A stretch of 64,000 nt of DNA, taken from the NCBI GenBank assembly GCA_022494885.1, contig JAGVSM010000464.1, positions 62,001 through 126,000 on the forward strand, in the 5' to 3' direction. Source of the DNA: Micrasema longulum (taxonomy: Eukaryota; Arthropoda; Insecta; Trichoptera; Brachycentridae). The notes beneath the pieces were generated by a model that ran no database searches, was not told the origin of the DNA, and saw nothing but the letters and a program-made list of their open reading frames with translations. The translations under genes and the position numbers were made by a program. Below are positions 43,640 to 55,044 of this stretch, in pieces. Position 1 is the stretch's first letter, and the number at the start of each line of letters is the position of its first letter.

Positions 43640-43980
43640 CACAAAATAAGAACAGTTGGCTCTCAAAACTTGCCGAGTCGACTTAACTTTACCTTGTGTG
43701 TCTGTTTATTTTTTTATATATTATATATATTCTTATAATATTCTTATAATATTCTTCTCAATCCCTTGCGCTCCAAAATATCTTGCTGAAAATTTCATTT
43801 ACCTTTCTGATCCTTTGCTTCGCTCTTCTCGGGAGAGAACACTTTCCATTCCTCGACATGGCACATCATTTTTCAACTATTTCTTTCCGTTCAAGCTGCT
43901 AGACTTAGAAGAAAAAGCTACCTCTTTATATAAAAAATGCACTTTCTCTAACCACCCCCAAGAAATTTTAAGTTAGTTAT
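43640..43980 (+). pseudogene. LINE RT C-terminal scrap
   Basis: The frame DPLLRSSRERTLSIPRHGTS, FFNYFFPFKLL then LEEKATSLYKK resembles the C-terminal end of jockey-like RTs; ends in AT-rich sequence. Confidence 0.5.
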
Positions 43981-44075
43981 TTTCAATGAAATAGGTGTAA
44001 TGTATTTTATTTTATTAATTAATATAATTACAAAATTGATACAAAGTTTTGACTAAATAAATTTTTTACATACAT

Positions 44076-46623
44076 TTACAATCCGAGCAGTTCGATGCCA
44101 GTGTGGGTCAACATATGCCTTGTTAAATAACTTTTACGTGAACATTTATATTGACACTCTAAGCACGAGAATGGTTTCTCGCCACTATGAGTCAACATGT
44201 GCGAGTTTAATTTATCTCTTCGTGAACATTTAAACTGGCACTCTGAGCATGAGAATGGTTTCTCGCCAGTATGAATTAGCGTGTGTGATTTCAACTTATC
44301 TCTTCGTGAACATTTGAAATGGCACTCTGAGCATGAGAATGGTTTCTCGCCAGTATGAGTTAACATGTGTGATTTCAATTTGAATTTTCGTGAACATTTA
44401 AATTGGCACTCTGAGCAAGAGAAAGGTTTCTCGCCAGTATGAGTGAACATGTGCGATTTCAAAGCAGAGCTGCTTGAACAATTGTATTGGCACTCTGAGC
44501 ATAAGAATGGTTTCTCGCCAGTATGAATTGACATGTGTGATTTCAAACCGTAGATGGTTGAAGATTTATATTTGCACTCTGAGCATAAGAATAGTTTCTC
44601 ACCAGAGTGGGTTAACATATGTGTTTTTAAAGTAAACTTCTTTGAACATTTGTATTGGCATTCTGTGCATGAGAATGGTTTCTCCCCAGTATGAGTTAAC
44701 AAGTGCGATTTCAAATAAAATTTCTTTGAACATTTATATTGGCACTCTGAGCATGAGAATGGTTTCTCGCCAGTGTGAGTTAGCATGTGTGATTTCAAAG
44801 CAGATCTAGTCGAACATTTATATTGGCATTCTAAGCATGAGAATGATTTATTAGCAGCATGAGTTAACATGTGCGATTTCAAATCAGAGCTTTGAAAACA
44901 TTTAAATTGGCAGTCTGAGCATGAGAATGGTTTCTCACCAGAATTAGTTAAAATATGCGATTGCAAATGACTTCTTGGTAAAGATTTATATTGGCATTCT
45001 GAACATGAGAACGATTTCTTACTAGTTTGAGGTGACATGTGCGATTTTAAGACAATCCTTCGGTAAGATTTAAATGGACACTTTGAACAGGTGTCATAAT
45101 TCTGACTTGCTTGCGAACCTGAAATAAAAATACAAACAATGTAATCATTTCACTATTTATTTTTATTAGATATAATTTATGAAGAAAACAGAATACAACA
45201 CAGTAAATATATCAAAACAACAAGTAGGAGAAATAATGCTTAGGTATAAAATGTCATTTTAGTTGTATTCCAATTAGAGCCTATTTTTTTTACTAGGTAT
45301 GTCAAAATAGGGTGTGTGTGTGTGTGAGTGATAGAGGGTGGGTGGGAGAGTGTATATGTGTGTGAGCAAGTGAGAGTATCATAAAAAAGATATAAGTGAG
45401 GATAATTACAGTTTAAAATTTAAATAATTTTCAGAGTATTATTTTTAAACGATGTTGCTGAGTCTAGTAAAATTTCGATGTCAAAAGTATCAATTTGATT
45501 GTGCAAGGTGATGGCGCGATAAATGGGTGAATTTGTTGCTGCATACGTATTGTATTTCGATATTTAAACCGTTGTTTATTTTATAACAAACTAATGAAAA
45601 ATGAGATGAGTGGGATAGTTTTTTAGACAGTAAATCCTACCGACTTCATCAATTATTCAGGACTTTCAAAAAATGTGATTTTATTAATCGCTATAATAGT
45701 ATTTCTTAAACCCACGGGACTGAACTTTCACTCAATTGAAATGTTAAAGATTCTTTTAAACGTTTTATAAAAAATCAAATAGCAAATTTACATTAGTTCT
45801 CATTTTATTGTTAGAAAAATACTGTTAATCTTAAACTTCGATGATTCTATTTTGTTTTTAAATCATTAAATTTATATAAATATATATATTTCGACACAAA
45901 AAAATATTTTTATTATATTGTCTAACTAATAACGTAATCTTTATTATTATTATTATTATTACATAACTAATTATTAAAAAAAATAAAAAATTACATAAAA
46001 CTGTATCACATATTTAGCTTTTTTAGTTTAGTTCCTCTGCGTACCATCATATATAGTCCATAGACGTAATCTCAGAACAAATAATGAGGGTGGAAGTATC
46101 ACTTACTTGAGGAAATTTCATCGTTACGAGAGGAGGAATCCAAGAATTCTTGTTTAATTTCAGGTCTTCTAATATCCGTATTTGTGCAGTTAATATAACA
46201 GCTGGTTAAGCTAGGCTGGTAAGTACTGCTTCCCGGTTCAGCCTGCGTTGTAGCAACACCTGGCTCCTCGTTTCTATAGGGACGTGACGCTCTTTCCCCA
46301 GCATGGAGAGTTTCTACTTTTACATCGTCAGTTCCCGGTTCAGTCTTCATGGTACTACCATCTAAATCCTCGCTTTTGTAGAAACGTGACGCCTTCACAG
46401 TAGCAACACCTGGCACATCGCTTCTGTGGGGATGTGATGGCTCTTTCCCAGTGTAGAGAATATCTCCATATGTATCACCAGTCCCCGGTTCAGCCTTTAC
46501 AGTGGCAAAACCTGGCTCCTCGCTTTTATATGGACGGGACGCCCCTTCCTCAGTATGGAGTATATCTCCTTCTACATCGTCAATACCCGGTTCCACCTTA
46601 ATATTTATTGAAGCGATGTCCAT
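44076..46623 (-). CDS. C2H2 zinc-finger protein, array unit 2 (2 coding exons)
   Basis: Exon A (46623-46107) opens MDIASINIKVEPGIDD and ends TCA-A|GTAAGT. Exon B starts at 45118 after ATTTCAG; phase 1; 519 residues predicted. Exon A is shorter than in unit 1, with an internal module fusion (TVKASRFYKSED). One module has lost its Lys (TTQAEP). Exon B has 11 finger positions plus a dead first one: CSKCPFKSYRR...HMSPQ lacks the last His. Finger 2 ends HILTN, also missing the last His. A deletion of about 8 bases relative to unit 1 near 44085-44095 shifts the frame into TGIELLGL and removes the 12th finger. The probable role is as for unit 1. Confidence 0.8.
45311..45375. repeat. GT-rich microsatellite in the intron of unit 2
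   Basis: GGTGTGTGTGTGTGTGAGTG then GGTGGGTGGGAGAG and TGTATATGTGTGTG. Confidence 0.6.
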
Positions 46624-46667
46624 AACTCTGGTTTCGAGAACGGTTACAAAGTAATTCTTTGATTTAT
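46107..46667 (-). other. Coding exon A of unit 2
   Basis: Acceptor TTTATTTCCAG before 46667, ATG at 46623, donor at 46106. Five psi-K-x-E motifs remain (IKVE, VKAE, MKTE, VKVE, IKQE). Confidence 0.7.
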
Positions 46668-46825
46668 CTGGAAATAAATACTCTAGAAATGGAAAAATAT
46701 ATTTAATTCTAAAATAAAGTAATGAAAACTTGTCAGTTTCTTTATAATATATTTACATATTTTTTTTTTTTTTTAATAAATATTAGCGTTCTTATAATTT
46801 ACACAAATATTTCAATTTTGGTGGC

Positions 46826-46966
46826 CATTTTCAACGAGTTGTAAATAACTCACTATTGGAAAATGGAAATCAAGTTGGTGTAGAGTGGGGATTGAACCTC
46901 GGGTCTCTAGCCCGTGAGTCCGCAACACTAGCCACGGGATGACAACCCGATTAAAATTTTAAAATG
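46826..46966 (-). mobile_element. SINE3, single arm
   Basis: GGCCATTTTCAACGAGTTG start, then GATTGAACCTCGGGTCTC; on minus the B box is GGTTCAATCCCC. It is one arm of the 17722-17968 palindrome. Unit-2-specific. Confidence 0.65.
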
Positions 46967-47019
46967 CCCAATAAATTTTACCTCATAAACTGTGAAATGA
47001 CGTTTTTAAATAGGTTAAT

Positions 47020-47190
47020 TTTTGTACCACAACAGGCCAGGAGGCTTAATTATAGTGTAAAATTACAGCAAAGAACACCTAGATTTGAGATAAATTACAT
47101 TTAATTTTTGTGCTCTCACCAGAAGTCCAGCCTGGAACCTTGAAATAGTAAGTCAAGCGTCTTAACAACTGCACAAGAGTCCGCATGTTG
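47020..47190 (-). mobile_element. SINE1 upstream of unit 2
   Basis: GTACCACAACAGGCCAGGAG, AAGTCCAGCCTGGAACCTTG, AGTCAAGCGTCTTAACAACT. Diverged; same relative position and shared differences (AAAATTACAGCAAAGAACAC) as in unit 1, so it predates the duplication. Confidence 0.7.
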
Positions 47191-47344
47191 AGATTTTTAT
47201 GGTTGTCGCTTTTAGCCTAATTTACGTGTACGCTTCCCCGTTATAACCAAAATCTTTTAATGGCGCATGTCTCATTTTGAGTTGAATAAGTAAAACGACA
47301 TGACAAATAATATATATTTTTTAAAATGTTATTATTACTTTTGT

Positions 47345-48130
47345 TTTGAGAAAAAATATTTCATCATCCAAACTAATCATATTATATTATTAGCCTTACA
47401 AGAAAAGATCACCAAAACATGCGAAAGCTATCGAACTGTCTCCCTCATCTCTCGTGCCAGCTAGACATTGCTACAAAAGCGAGACTGAAACCCTACAAGA
47501 CTGGTTAGTTCCAACAGAGTAAGCTGGATTCGTTATACACAAAGGCAAATGACATCACACACACTTTTTTTATAAAACAATGTGTTTGCAAATATTTTCT
47601 TTAAATATGAATAAATTGTAGAGCATTTTTTAAAATATCGCCGAGAGTCCTGTAATTTTGACGTGCCTCTGTGTTATATAAAATATTTACAAATTATAAT
47701 ACGCTAACATACTATTTTGTAATCGGTATTTCATATAATTAAGCAACTTTAGCATTAATGAATGCTTATTCTGTCTGTAGCGAATTCACAATGGTAATTA
47801 TTCCATAAATATACTGTTTCAGAAAAAGAGTAGAAGAATTCAGCTCTAGCTAACACGCTTGCCTCACGTATGGGAGTTCCGTTTTAGATTCGGTTGCGGT
47901 GCTACAAATAAAGGAAATACTTTTCTATCTTACATTATGGAATTGTTACTTACTGTTTGAAGTGATTTGTAAGCAAAAACTCAGTTTATTCGTCCATTAA
48001 TATTGTTATTTATGTTTTTACTATCCCGAGCCGCGGGGGCGTGCACAGTTTAGAGGTTGACAGGAAAACCACAGATAAATGAAATATGGTAGACAGTCCA
48101 CAAACAATGGAAGAAAATTTGACGAAAGGT
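47345..48130 (-). repeat. Upstream paralogous block, unit 2 (5' UTR exon and promoter region)
   Basis: Conserved minus donor CA|GTAAGTAAC at 47953; GC-rich GAGCCGCGGGGGCGTGC near 48030 may be promoter. On plus, ATGGTAGACAGTCCACAAAC starts at 48086. A tRNA-like segment GCTAACACGCTTGCCTCACG (47855) lies in the intron. No later LINE insertion here. Confidence 0.6.
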
Positions 48131-48399
48131 ACAGGTAAACGTCGTTTTACGCCGGGGTTCCGTTCCGAGTAGGGTTGCTAGCTCCAGCTGTGTGATTTAG
48201 AGGACTTGATCAACACCGATACAGGCCTGCGCACGACTACTACTGCCATCTGCCTAATAATAAACTATGGGGCAATACAAACCTACACAACTGCGTGACA
48301 GGACGCGACGCCATTGTTTATTTGTAAACTAACCGGGAGCGGCGTGCTTGTGTTTGCTCGTTAAATTAAAATCCATTTAGTTAAAAAAGTGGTCGGGGC

Positions 48400-49031
48400 A
48401 TGTGAAGTGTACCAAACTGCAATGCAAATTATTCAAGGGGTCCTAAAGTTCATTTTTTGTCATTTTCAAAAGACACTGCGTTGAGAAAAAAGTGGATAAA
48501 GGCTATTTGCCGAAAAGATTTTACTCCAACAACAAATTTAAGAGTAAGTTTATTCAAATCTTATTAAAACTAGTGTACTGTAACATCTACATTGGTTCAA
48601 TAATAATTCCTAATGTCTGTTGTTTGTAAAAAATAATAAAACCTAACCTAAAAATATTGTTCCATCAAGTAGAATGAATGCATATGTTCGATAGTTACAT
48701 GATTTTTCACATTTATACAACTGATATATTTATTTTATTGCATTTTCAGGTATTTAAATCTCATTTCTTACCGCCAGAGATGGAGAGGGAGGTTTCCATT
48801 ATAAACGGTTGTATGAAAAGAATAACCGTCTCTTTATCGAGAATTCGACCAGCAAAAACAGCAATACCATCTATTCTTCCCAACTGTCCATCTTACTTAT
48901 TAACACCACCCACATCTTCCCGGGAATCTGCCTGCGAACCGATTTGTCTTGAGGGAGTGAAGCAATTGCATATTGCTATTCAAAATAGTATAACCACAAA
49001 CCAGAAGTACGTAGCAGCCAATCGTTTGTGA
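48400..49031 (+). pseudogene. THAP-domain protein remnant with one intron
   Basis: Exon 1 (48400-48543): ATG, TGA, then SVPNCNANYSRGPKVHFLSF and DTALRKKWIKAICRKDFT. Exon 2 from 48750 after TTTTCAG: VFKSHFLPPEMEREVS ... AIPSILPNCPSYL. Normal THAP order C-x4-C, W, P, C-x2-H and AVPSIF-like end is visible. The first zinc Cys codon is TGA and the third Cys is Phe (VFKSHF). The frame after the domain stops at 49031. It could be a transposon-derived or host THAP gene, now dead; the GTAAGT intron is still well formed. Confidence 0.75.
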
Positions 49032-49179
49032 TAAATTAGTGACAAGTGTCGGATTCGGCGATTGGACCATTTGTAAAAAAGAAAGTGCAGTGGCTTTTGG
49101 ATATTTCCAACTATCCCATATCCCAATGTTTAGTGTATCAATTAGTGTAAATAGTGAGTTGGAAATGTCCGTTTATAAA

Positions 49180-49429
49180 GGTAACATTCACCACTATACC
49201 AATGTTTAAACATCCACATTTCCTCAACTCATCCATTTGTTGATTTTTGTGAAGTTAAAGAGCTGAAACCTTTATCACGTGTAAAGTGGCCAATTAAACC
49301 AGCCAATGATAGGTCGTACGCCCTGTAAATGTCTAGACTTCAATATTCCCTTCTCAATAATGTTTTCTCTCTCTGTTGCAACAAATTGAAAACAAAATAA
49401 CTCTTTTGGAAGAAAATCCAGCCAGTCTG
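49180..49429. repeat. FB1 partial inverted copy
   Basis: ACATTCACCACTATACCAAT, TTTGTGAAGTTAAAGAGCTG, then CAGCCAATGATAGGTCGTAC and CTCTCTGTTGCAACAAATTG. Resembles the 20.5-21.15 kb subtype. Confidence 0.55.
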
Positions 49430-49770
49430 CAATAACGTTACTACATTATCTCTGTTTAAATCACGTCTGAAGAAACATATCTTTCTCTTTCTTAATCTCT
49501 CCTCCTTTTCTCTTTCCCCTTTTTTCCTTTTCCCATTGAGTAATAGTTTTGATTTAAGGTAATTTATAAACAAATACTTTTATTTCTATTTTTATATATC
49601 TTTAGCTTTTTAATCCTTTTTTCCATTGAATATGTTCTGTAACTTGAATTATAAAAATAAAACTTTTATTTTATCGGTTGATTGGAAGAAATTGCCATTT
49701 GGCAATAAGCCCGCCAATGTACAAATAACATAATGTACAAAAAGTTAAATAAATAAAAATAAATTAATAT
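49430..49770 (+). mobile_element. LINE 3' end
   Basis: NNVTTLSLFKSRLKKHIFLF, then a pyrimidine-rich UTR and tail with TTGCCA-TT-TGGCAA hairpin and AAATAAATAAAAATAAAT. Sense relative of 37980-38550. Confidence 0.7.
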
Positions 49771-49899
49771 TCCCACGTATCTGATATATTTAGTGTTCCC
49801 ATAGAACAAACCTTTTGAACTTTTTCAAAGATTATGAATGGTAATTTTATTTATTTATTCATGCATTTCATAATATGGAATCATTATATGATATGGAAT

Positions 49900-50640
49900 C
49901 CTTAGTATGCCATATATATAAGTAGAATAGAAAATATTCAAAACAAATTTATAAAGTACCTTAAATACAAAACCGGTATTTCTTATGTGTCAACTCTCAC
50001 TGCCTCCACCTTCCATTTCAATCATTTCTCTACAATACCGCAGAGTGTGTGCGGACCAACTACTGCTTTACAAAATTATGACAGGAATGGTTGACTGTAC
50101 AGAGCTGCTTGGTTTAATAACAATACATGTGCCAGCCAGGATTTTTAGACGGTACCACCTTTTTCATGTACCAATAAGTAAAACATCGTATGTAAAAAAT
50201 GCTTTTTTTCGTAGGACTTTTTCAATGTACAATACAAAATTTAAAAATAAAGATTACACAAACATCACTCTGTCAGATTTAAAATTTAAACTAAAAATGT
50301 ATTATGTAACTTAGTAGACATTATAATAATGAATATGTACATCTCCCCTCCCTCCTTATCCTCTCTTCAAGCATTCTTTTCCTTATCCCGCCCAATTTAC
50401 AGTAACTTAATGTTCTTAAAATAAATATTTAAAAAATCCTTGTTTATTGAGTACATGAAAATAACATTTTTATATGTATAAATTGTATGTATTCATTTGA
50501 TATGTAATATATTTTCTTTAGTAACTTTGTATACTATGTGGAAATCTGTTATTAGTTCTGAGTTTATACACTATATCTGTTTACTAAAAATATGTATGTA
50601 GAACTGTTGATTTCCCAAATAAAATAAAATAAAATAAATA
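49900..50640 (+). mobile_element. LINE 3' end
   Basis: SRIENIQNKFIKYLKYK, then after a shift RRVCADQLLLYKIMTGMVDC, VPARIFRRYHLFHVPISK, FRRTFSMYNTKF. This is the RT C-terminal region of the jockey-like type at 13.87 kb, diverged. Tail AAATAAAATAAAATAAAATA. Confidence 0.7.
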
Positions 50641-50644
50641 ATAT

Positions 50645-50930
50645 ATACAGTTCACTTTGTCTAGCTGTATGAAACAGTACTTATGATTTTCTTGTTGTAT
50701 TACTGTAGAATGTTTTATTATTTAAACTTTCTACTGAATATGCTGTATATTTTTTTAAATATAAATCGTGTATAATTTTTAGGTTTATTTTTTTTTTATA
50801 AATCTTGGGTATAAGGAAATTTATGTTTAAAAAAAATATTTTAAGCCAAATATGTTAGTATTATAAATGTTTGTAAAAGGCAGATTTGCCGTTTATGTTA
50901 ATAAAAAATAAATGAAATAAAGCAGCTTAA
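50645..50930 (+). mobile_element. LINE 3' UTR tail
   Basis: AT-rich, ending GGCA-GATT-TGCC hairpin at about 50880 and AATAAAAAATAAATGAAATA. Related tail at 12085-12405. Confidence 0.45.
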
Positions 50931-51339
50931 ACTTTTTTTTCTATTATATTATAGGTGGGATATATTTCATGTAATTGTAGATACTGGCCATTAGTTTATT
51001 ACTTCATTATGTGTTGAATAAATTGAACGACCCTGTATTCATTGTTTTATTTATAAATTCAAATTAAATGAATATTGTTTTTTTACATGGGTAAATAAAA
51101 ATGTCTAATTTTAATTATGAAACCATTTAAATGATTGAAATTTCAATATGTTGTAATTAATAATAGATAAACGTTTTGTTTTTATTAAACTGTTTATTAT
51201 AAATTCCGCCAAAAACGTAAGGTTTACATTATAAAACTGTTAACTCAACTCAAGCAGCGATACAATATAAAAGAATGCTGGGGTACAGCAAAACCAGATG
51301 ATTCGCAGTTTTGCCTGCAGTTGAGAGAATCTTACAATC
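50931..51339. other. AT-rich stretch, nothing recognised
   Basis: Unassigned; may belong to the hAT remnant that follows. Confidence 0.3.
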
Positions 51340-52240
51340 GTATTTGCCATTGAAATCATATTTTTTATCGCAAGAATAATGCCCCGCTGTACTAAACGCA
51401 TTTTCCTCTCACGAATGCTCAGAGCTTTGGTTAAAATTCACCCATGTGCGAGCATCAATATTTAATGACACGGTAAAAATTATGGAAGGCGACAAAATCA
51501 GCTTCACAGAAGTTTCCTACACGTTTGTGGATTTAAAAAATAAGTACACAAACCGATTGGAAAACGATTACACTCCTCTGACTATAAGGACTGAGTTGAC
51601 TTAACTTGTAGAGAGTGGTCAAATTGAGAGGAATGATAATATGAGGCACATTCGTAACTTTTACCAAAATTGCACCCAGTATCTGGAGAAGCACATGCAT
51701 CAATATAATGAACGCCAAACATACACTTGGATTCAATTTATAAAAATGTCTGAAATGGACCGATGTACAGCAATTATTAATATAACAAATACCAACAATT
51801 ATCAGTACAAATGCCTACGACGGCGGCTATGACAATAAATGAAGAAAGCTTATTTGACAAAATAAACTACGTCTCAAATTATGTGAACCATCCACGATGC
51901 TCTAAAGATATGGGAGGATATGAAGTATAACACAGAACAATGATGGATGGATGTATTCTGGGATTTAAAAAAAAAAGCAAATGACCTTTAAAAATTGACT
52001 GGCCGTCGTCCAATACTTTTTAAGTATTTTCATTGATGAATGCCATGTGGACATCAGAAAAATCCTCACTTTCAAAAGAAACGTTGCGCGCGGTGCTAAT
52101 TATAAGATTTTATATGGGCAGTTGCGAAAACATTTATGATGTTTTAAATCACAACCCTGAGTTAGTAAAAAAAAGGCGTTCTTGTGAAAAATACGATTTT
52201 AAGAATACAAGATCGCTTTCTTTAAGATTTGTTTGATTGT
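51340..52240 (+). pseudogene. hAT-type transposase remnant
   Basis: Readings in order across frames: ISFTEVSYTFVDLKNKYTNR, MRHIRNFYQNCTQYLEKHM, WEDMKY, and near the end NAMWTSEKSSLSKETLRAVL then GSCENIYDVLNHNPELVKK and SCEKYDFK. The last part matches the C-terminal dimerisation region of hAT transposases (MWTxEK...ETL.A.L...SC..F). Multiple stops and shifts; no termini found. It ends just before the last finger of unit 3. Confidence 0.7.
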
Positions 52241-52344
52241 TTCTTAATTAAGCGTACTGACACACCCACCCTCAGTTCTTCATAAAAATATTTTTCTCTT
52301 TTCGCGAAAATGTCCCGCATTGACGTTTCACAAAGTTGGCCGCC

Positions 52345-54687
52345 TTAGGTATGGGTCAACATATGCCTTGTTAAATAACTTTTACGTGAACATTTATATT
52401 GACACTCTAAGCACGAGAATGGTTTCTCGTCACTATGAGTCAACATGTGCAAATTCAACTTATCTCTTCGTGAACATTTGAACTGGCACTCTGAGCATGA
52501 AAATGGTTTCTCACCAGTATGAGTTAACATGTGTGCTTTCAACTTATTTTTTCGTGAATATTTAAAATGGCACTCTGAGCAAGCAAATGGTTTCTCACCG
52601 GTATGAGTTAACATATGCGCTTTCAAACCATGGTTGGTTGAAGATTTATATTGGCACTCTGAGCATAAGAATGGTTTCTCGCCAGTATGAGTTGACATGT
52701 GTGCTTTCAAACCATGGCTGGTTGCAGATTTATATTGGCACTCTGAGCATAAGAATGGTTTCTCGCCAGTGTGGGTTGACATATGTGTTTTCAAAGTAAA
52801 GCTCTTTGAACATTTATATTGGCACTCTGTGCACGAGAATGGTTTTTCACCAGTATGAGTTAAAAAGTGCGAATTCAAAGCAGAGCTCTTTGAACATTTA
52901 AATTGGCACTCTGAGCATGAGAATGGTTTCTCGCCAGTGTGAGTTGACATGTGTGATTTTAAAGCAGAGCTGGTTGAAAATTTATATTGGCATTCTAAGC
53001 ATGAGAATGGTTTGTTAGCAGCATGAGTTAACATGTGCGATTTCAGAGTAGAGCTACGAGAACATTTAAATTGGCAGTCTGAGCATGAGAATGGTTTCTC
53101 GGTTGAATGAGTTAACATATGGGATTGCAAATGACTTTTTCGTAAAGATTTATATTGGCATTCTGAGCATGAGAATAATTTCTTGCTAGTATGAGTTAAC
53201 ATGTGCGATTTCAAAATAATCCTTCGGTAAGATTTAAATGGACACTTTGGACAGGTGTCGTATTTCTGACTTGCTTGCGAACCTGAAATAAAAACACACA
53301 CAATGTAATCATTTCAGCTGCTGTTTATTTTATAACAAGCTAATGGAAAATAAGATAAGTGGGAAAGTTTCTGGTACAATAAATTTTATCAATTATTCAG
53401 GATTTAAAAAAATGAGATTTTATTAATCGCTATAACAGTATTTCTCAAAAATACTGGACTGAACTTTCACAATTGAAATGTTGACGATTCTTTCAAATGT
53501 TTTATGAATAAATTGCAAATTCAGCAAATTTTATTGATAATAAAAAACTGTTCATCTTAAAATTCAATGATTCGATTTTGTTTGTTGAATCATTAAATTT
53601 ATACATACACAATTTTTTATTATATTGTCCAACTTATTATTTAACCTTTTTTATTATTATTACATAACTAATTATTTTTTAAAAATATTTTTGATATAAT
53701 ACTGTATCACATATCTAGCTTATTTAGTTTAGTTCCTCTGCGTACTATCATATATAGTCCATAGACGTAATCTCAGAACAAATAATGAGGATGGAAGTAT
53801 CACTTACTTGAGGAAATTTCACCGTTACGAGAGGAGGAATCCAAGCAATTTTGTTTAATTTCAGGATTTCTTATATCCGTATTTGTGCAGATAATATGAC
53901 CGCTGGTTAAGCTAGGCTGGTAAGTACTGCCTCCCGGTTCAGTCTTCGCTGTAGCAACGCCTGGCTTCTCGTTTCTATAAGGACGTGACGCTCCTTCCCC
54001 AGCATGGAGAAATTCTACTTTTACATCGTCAGTTCCCGGTTCAGTCTTCACGGTACTACCATCTGACTCCTCGCTTTTGTAGGAACGTGACGCCTCTTCC
54101 GCAGTATAGATTACATCTCCATCTACATCGCTAGTCCCCGGTTCAGTCTTAACAGTAGCAACACCTGGCTCATCGCTTCTCCAGGGATGTGATGGCTTTT
54201 CACCAGTATAGAGAATATATCCATCTACATCGCTAAGCCCCGGTTCAGCCTTCACGGTACTACCATCTGACTCCTCGCTTTTGTAGAAACGTGACGCCTC
54301 TTCCGCAGTATAGATAACATCTCCATCTACATCGCTAGTCCCCGGTTCAGCCTTCACAGTAGCAACACCTGGCTCGTCGCCTTTGTAGGGATGTGATGGC
54401 TCTTCCCCTTTGTAGAGAATATATCCGTCTACATCGCTAGACCCCGGTTCAGTCTTCACGGTACTACTATCTGACTCTTCGCTCTTGTAGACACGTGACG
54501 TCTGAAGAGGCGCAGTAAAGATAATATCTCCATCTATATCGCCAGTCCCGGGTTCAGCCTTCACAGTAGCAACACCTGGCTCCTCGTTTCTGTAGGGATG
54601 CGACGCCTCTTCCTCAGTATGGAGAATTTCTCCTTCTACGTCGCCAATTCCCGGTTCCACCTTAATATTCATTGTAGATATTTCCAT
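52345..54687 (-). CDS. C2H2 zinc-finger protein, array unit 3 (2 coding exons)
   Basis: Exon A (54687-53808) opens MEISTMNIKVEPGIGD and is the longest of the family. It has about eight modules with eight psi-K-x-E(-P) motifs. Its middle is a two-module tandem repeat (period about 210 bases). Donor TCA-A|GTAAGT; exon B starts at 53282 after ATTTCAG; phase 1; 605 residues predicted. Exon B has 11 intact C2H2 fingers, including an intact first finger (CPKCPFKSYRR...HMLTH). It ends HMLTHT-stop at 52345, one finger earlier than unit 1. It looks the least damaged of the array. The probable role is a nuclear DNA-binding regulator. Intron B is the shortest (525 bases). Confidence 0.85.
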
Positions 54688-54721
54688 AGCTCTGGTTTTG
54701 AGAGCGGATTCAAAGTAATTC
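53808..54721 (-). other. Coding exon A of unit 3, with shifted acceptor
   Basis: A deletion of about 25 bases, compared with unit 2, removes the acceptor TTTCCAG and the first exon bases ATAAATCAAA. CTATTTCTAG before 54721 now provides an AG. The exon then reads G-AATTACTTTGAATCC, in the same downstream frame as the others. Confidence 0.6.
54030..54500 (-). repeat. Tandem acidic-module repeat in exon A of unit 3
   Basis: Near-identical segments of about 210 bases (for example CCATCTACATCGCTAGTCCC at about 54119 and 54328) encode SDVDGDVIYTAEEASR and SDVDGYILYTGE module pairs. Confidence 0.75.
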
Positions 54722-54837
54722 CTAGAAATAGAACAAAATATTTAATTCGAAAATAAAATAATTTATGTCGGAAGGATTTTTTAAAAATGTTTTCAATTAC
54801 CCAATAAATTACTTAATACACTGAAACGCAAGGTAAA

Positions 54838-54868
54838 TTTTTTGTACCACAACATGCCACGAGTCAAA
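54838..54868 (-). mobile_element. SINE1 trace upstream of unit 3
   Basis: TTTTTTGTACCACAACATGC at the position where units 1 and 2 have SINE1; the rest is deleted. Confidence 0.45.
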
Positions 54869-55044
54869 AGTATAATGCAGATAAAACATAAATGAAATAT
54901 TTTATAGCCAATATGTTTAAATTGTAAATGATGCCTTTTTTGTTGTTTGATTAGTAACACTGCATAAAAAATTGAAAAAGAATATGTTTTTTGTATGAGA
55001 ACAAATATTTATAATCATCAAAACCAATTACATTATAATATTAT

